Shown: positions 5,821 to 7,117 of the stretch, piece after piece
Layout of the letters: each line of letters starts with the position of its first letter
Numbering within the stretch: the first letter of the stretch is position 1
DNA from: Calditrichota bacterium
GTDB lineage: Bacteria; Zixibacteria; MSB-5A5; GN15; FEB-12
Reading direction: 5' to 3'
Assembly: GCA_030641085.1 (NCBI GenBank)
Contig: DAOWIC010000252.1
Span: forward strand, 1 to 7,117
Length of the DNA: 7,117 nt
The notes under the pieces: model-generated
Database searches by the model: none
The model's input: only the letters and a program-made list of their open reading frames with translations
Told to the model about the DNA's origin: nothing
Program-made: the position numbers and the translations under genes

Positions 5821-6395
5821 AGAAAGAAGAGTTAGCCAAGAGAAAGGCATTTGAAAGTGAGGCTTTGCCTCACATGGATGCCCTGTATCGAACTGCTCTT
5901 CGGATGACAAAGAACCAGAATGATGCTGAGGATTTGGTCCAGGAGGCATTGGTAAAGGCATACCGCTTTTGGGATAAGTTCGAGCCCGGTTCGAATTGTC
6001 GGGCATGGTTGTTCAAGATCATGACCAACATTTTCATCAACCAGTACCGGTCGAAAGCAAGATCACCAATGGCCGTCAACGTTGACGACATCGACGACAA
6101 CTTTTTGTACGGCCAGCTCGCTATTGTGGGAAGCGACAACAACCCCGAAAAGCAAATGTTCGCCAAGATATTCGATGACGATGTGAAAAAAGCGATTGAG
6201 AGTCTTCCCGACGACTTCCGGCTGGTGGTAGTTCTCTCCTTTCTTGAAGGTTTTTCCTACCAGGAGATAGCTGAAATCGCCGACCTTCAGTTGGGAACGG
6301 TTAAATCTCGTCTGCATCGCGGTCGAAAACTATTACAGAAAGTATTGTTCGATTACGCCATCAAGAACGGATACGTCAAGGATAAGACCGTATGA
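5808..6395 (+). CDS. ECF RNA polymerase sigma factor, SigR/SigH-like (ECF12-like)
   Basis: A 195-residue alternative sigma factor that would direct RNA polymerase to a stress regulon when released by its anti-sigma factor. Sigma region 2 spans about residues 20-85, with the 2.2 signature DAEDLVQEA (39-47), then KAYRFWDKFEPG (50-61) and the AWLFKIMTNIFINQYR segment (66-81). Region 4 spans about 126-185, with SLPDDFRLVVVLSFLEGFSYQEIAEI leading into the helix-turn-helix (151-172), here cited only by position. The region 2 wording resembles the thiol-stress sigma factors SigR of Streptomyces and SigH of mycobacteria, whose partners are zinc anti-sigma factors. ATG 5808 is the first start after an in-frame TAA at 5760; GGGGG at 5793-5797 is the probable ribosome binding site. 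The stop overlaps the start of the anti-sigma gene as ATGA. Base composition is lower in GC (43-45% in two 60-nt lines counted) than uvrD. Confidence 0.93.
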   Translation: MSDRKKEELAKRKAFESEALPHMDALYRTALRMTKNQNDAEDLVQEALVKAYRFWDKFEPGSNCRAWLFKIMTNIFINQYRSKARSPMAVNVDDIDDNFLYGQLAIVGSDNNPEKQMFAKIFDDDVKKAIESLPDDFRLVVVLSFLEGFSYQEIAEIADLQLGTVKSRLHRGRKLLQKVLFDYAIKNGYVKDKTV

Positions 6396-7117
6396 ACTGC
6401 CAAGAAGCGCTTGACCTGCTCTACGACATAGTTGACAAGCAGGCAAGCGAAATAGACATCAGTGAGGTAAAGGCGCACCTGGAAAATTGCCGCGACTGTT
6501 TTGAAATCTACCGCGTGGAAGAAGCAATTCACGAATTCATCACGCTGAAAATCGGGCAATCGCACTCTTCGCAGCAACTGGATCACCTCAAGTCCACAAT
6601 TCTGTCCAGTCTCGACGAAGTGGACCTTGAGAACTGTTCGGAGGGACCAGCCCGTTTTTTCGGCCTATCGACTAAGGTCCTGGCGGTGGCGGCATCGCTG
6701 GTCTTAGTCATCGGTGCGGCCGTTATCCTCTACAGCTTTGACAGTCATTACTCCGATTATATTCCGCTGGAGCAATCACACTGTTCAGCGGAAGAAAACC
6801 CGGCCGTGTTCGCCTCCGCCGAACAGACCGGCAGCATCCTGAGCATGCTTGAGGCGCATTACGCTTATGGCATCGCCGAGGATGTGATCGGTATGCATCT
6901 GCTTGGCGGTAGTTATGAGACGATCATGGATGTCGAGATGACGCACCTGGTGTACACTGCCGGTGAGCGGATTGTCTCGGTCTTTGTCGCGCCCTCGGAC
7001 TTGTTCAGTATTCCGTCCGACCTGCGAAATTCCCCGGTCCAGCGTGGCGATCTGATCTTTTTCGACCATAACTGCCGTGGCTGCCGCCTGGTCTTTCATC
7101 AGGTAGGCTCGGCTATA
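6392..7117 (+). CDS. Transmembrane zinc-type anti-sigma factor (3'-truncated by window edge)
   Basis: This frame runs open for 242 codons to the window end. Its ATG overlaps the sigma stop (ATGA, 6392-6395), and AAGGA (6378-6382) lies 9 nt upstream, so the pair should be translationally coupled. The cytoplasmic part (1-94) carries an anti-sigma zinc motif, H29-xxx-C33-xx-C36, with C3 as a likely fourth ligand as in RsrA-type ZAS proteins. One membrane span lies at about 95-115 (rich in Ala, Val, Leu and Ile). The outer part (117 onwards) includes a strand-rich stretch with HLVYTAGERIVSVFVAP (185-201), which recalls the outer domains of zinc-finger anti-sigma proteins. It then shows H226-x-C228-xx-C231-xxxx-H236, a second possible metal or thiol site, and a lone C131. 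By analogy it holds the upstream sigma factor inactive at the membrane until a signal alters it. The signal is not known. The C-terminus is outside the window. Confidence 0.85.
   Translation, partial: MNCQEALDLLYDIVDKQASEIDISEVKAHLENCRDCFEIYRVEEAIHEFITLKIGQSHSSQQLDHLKSTILSSLDEVDLENCSEGPARFFGLSTKVLAVAASLVLVIGAAVILYSFDSHYSDYIPLEQSHCSAEENPAVFASAEQTGSILSMLEAHYAYGIAEDVIGMHLLGGSYETIMDVEMTHLVYTAGERIVSVFVAPSDLFSIPSDLRNSPVQRGDLIFFDHNCRGCRLVFHQVGSAI

Overview
The window is about 7.1 kb of bacterial chromosome with a housekeeping character. Most coding sequence looks GC-rich: hand counts of single 60-nt lines give about 60-65% in uvrD and at the 3' end of the anti-sigma gene. There is no sign of phage, insertion sequence, CRISPR array, tRNA or rRNA. 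A UVR-containing ClpC, a PcrA/UvrD helicase with a C-terminal Tudor-like domain, and a SigR/SigH-like ECF sigma factor paired with a membrane anti-sigma factor do not together point to a well-studied lineage. My best guess is an uncultured, diderm-like phylum such as the FCB group or Zixibacteria. That guess is inference from protein flavour and gene order; no marker here proves it.

Layout, left to right. (1) The 3' two thirds of clpC (1-1624, +), closed by a strong intrinsic terminator. (2) rpmA, encoding ribosomal protein L27 (1854-2105, +), alone with its own promoter and terminator and without the usual rplU partner. (3) A convergent gene for a small exported protein of unknown function (2178-2747, -), with a near-perfect Shine-Dalgarno sequence and a good sigma-70-type promoter. 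(4) Divergent from it, uvrD/pcrA (2870-5071, +), whose only visible promoter would give an almost leaderless mRNA. (5) A convergent gene for a shortened DCC-family (DUF393/YuxK-like) thiol oxidoreductase-type protein (5119-5394 or 5445, -). (6) A 362-nt AT-richer intergenic region with several possible RNA hairpins, including two mutually exclusive ones at the next start codon. (7) A translationally coupled ECF sigma factor (5808-6395, +) and zinc-type transmembrane anti-sigma factor (6392 to beyond the window end, +).

Functional reading: ClpC (protein quality control with ClpP), L27 (ribosome) and UvrD (repair and replication-fork clearing) are core functions that sit together without obvious joint regulation. 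The sigma/anti-sigma pair is the real regulatory module. The anti-sigma has a cytoplasmic HxxxCxxC zinc motif, one membrane span, and an outer domain with a second Cys/His cluster, so envelope redox or metal sensing is a plausible input.

No wholly new system is evident. The best leads are the competing hairpins over the sigma start codon, the second Cys/His cluster of the anti-sigma, and the contracted DCC protein.
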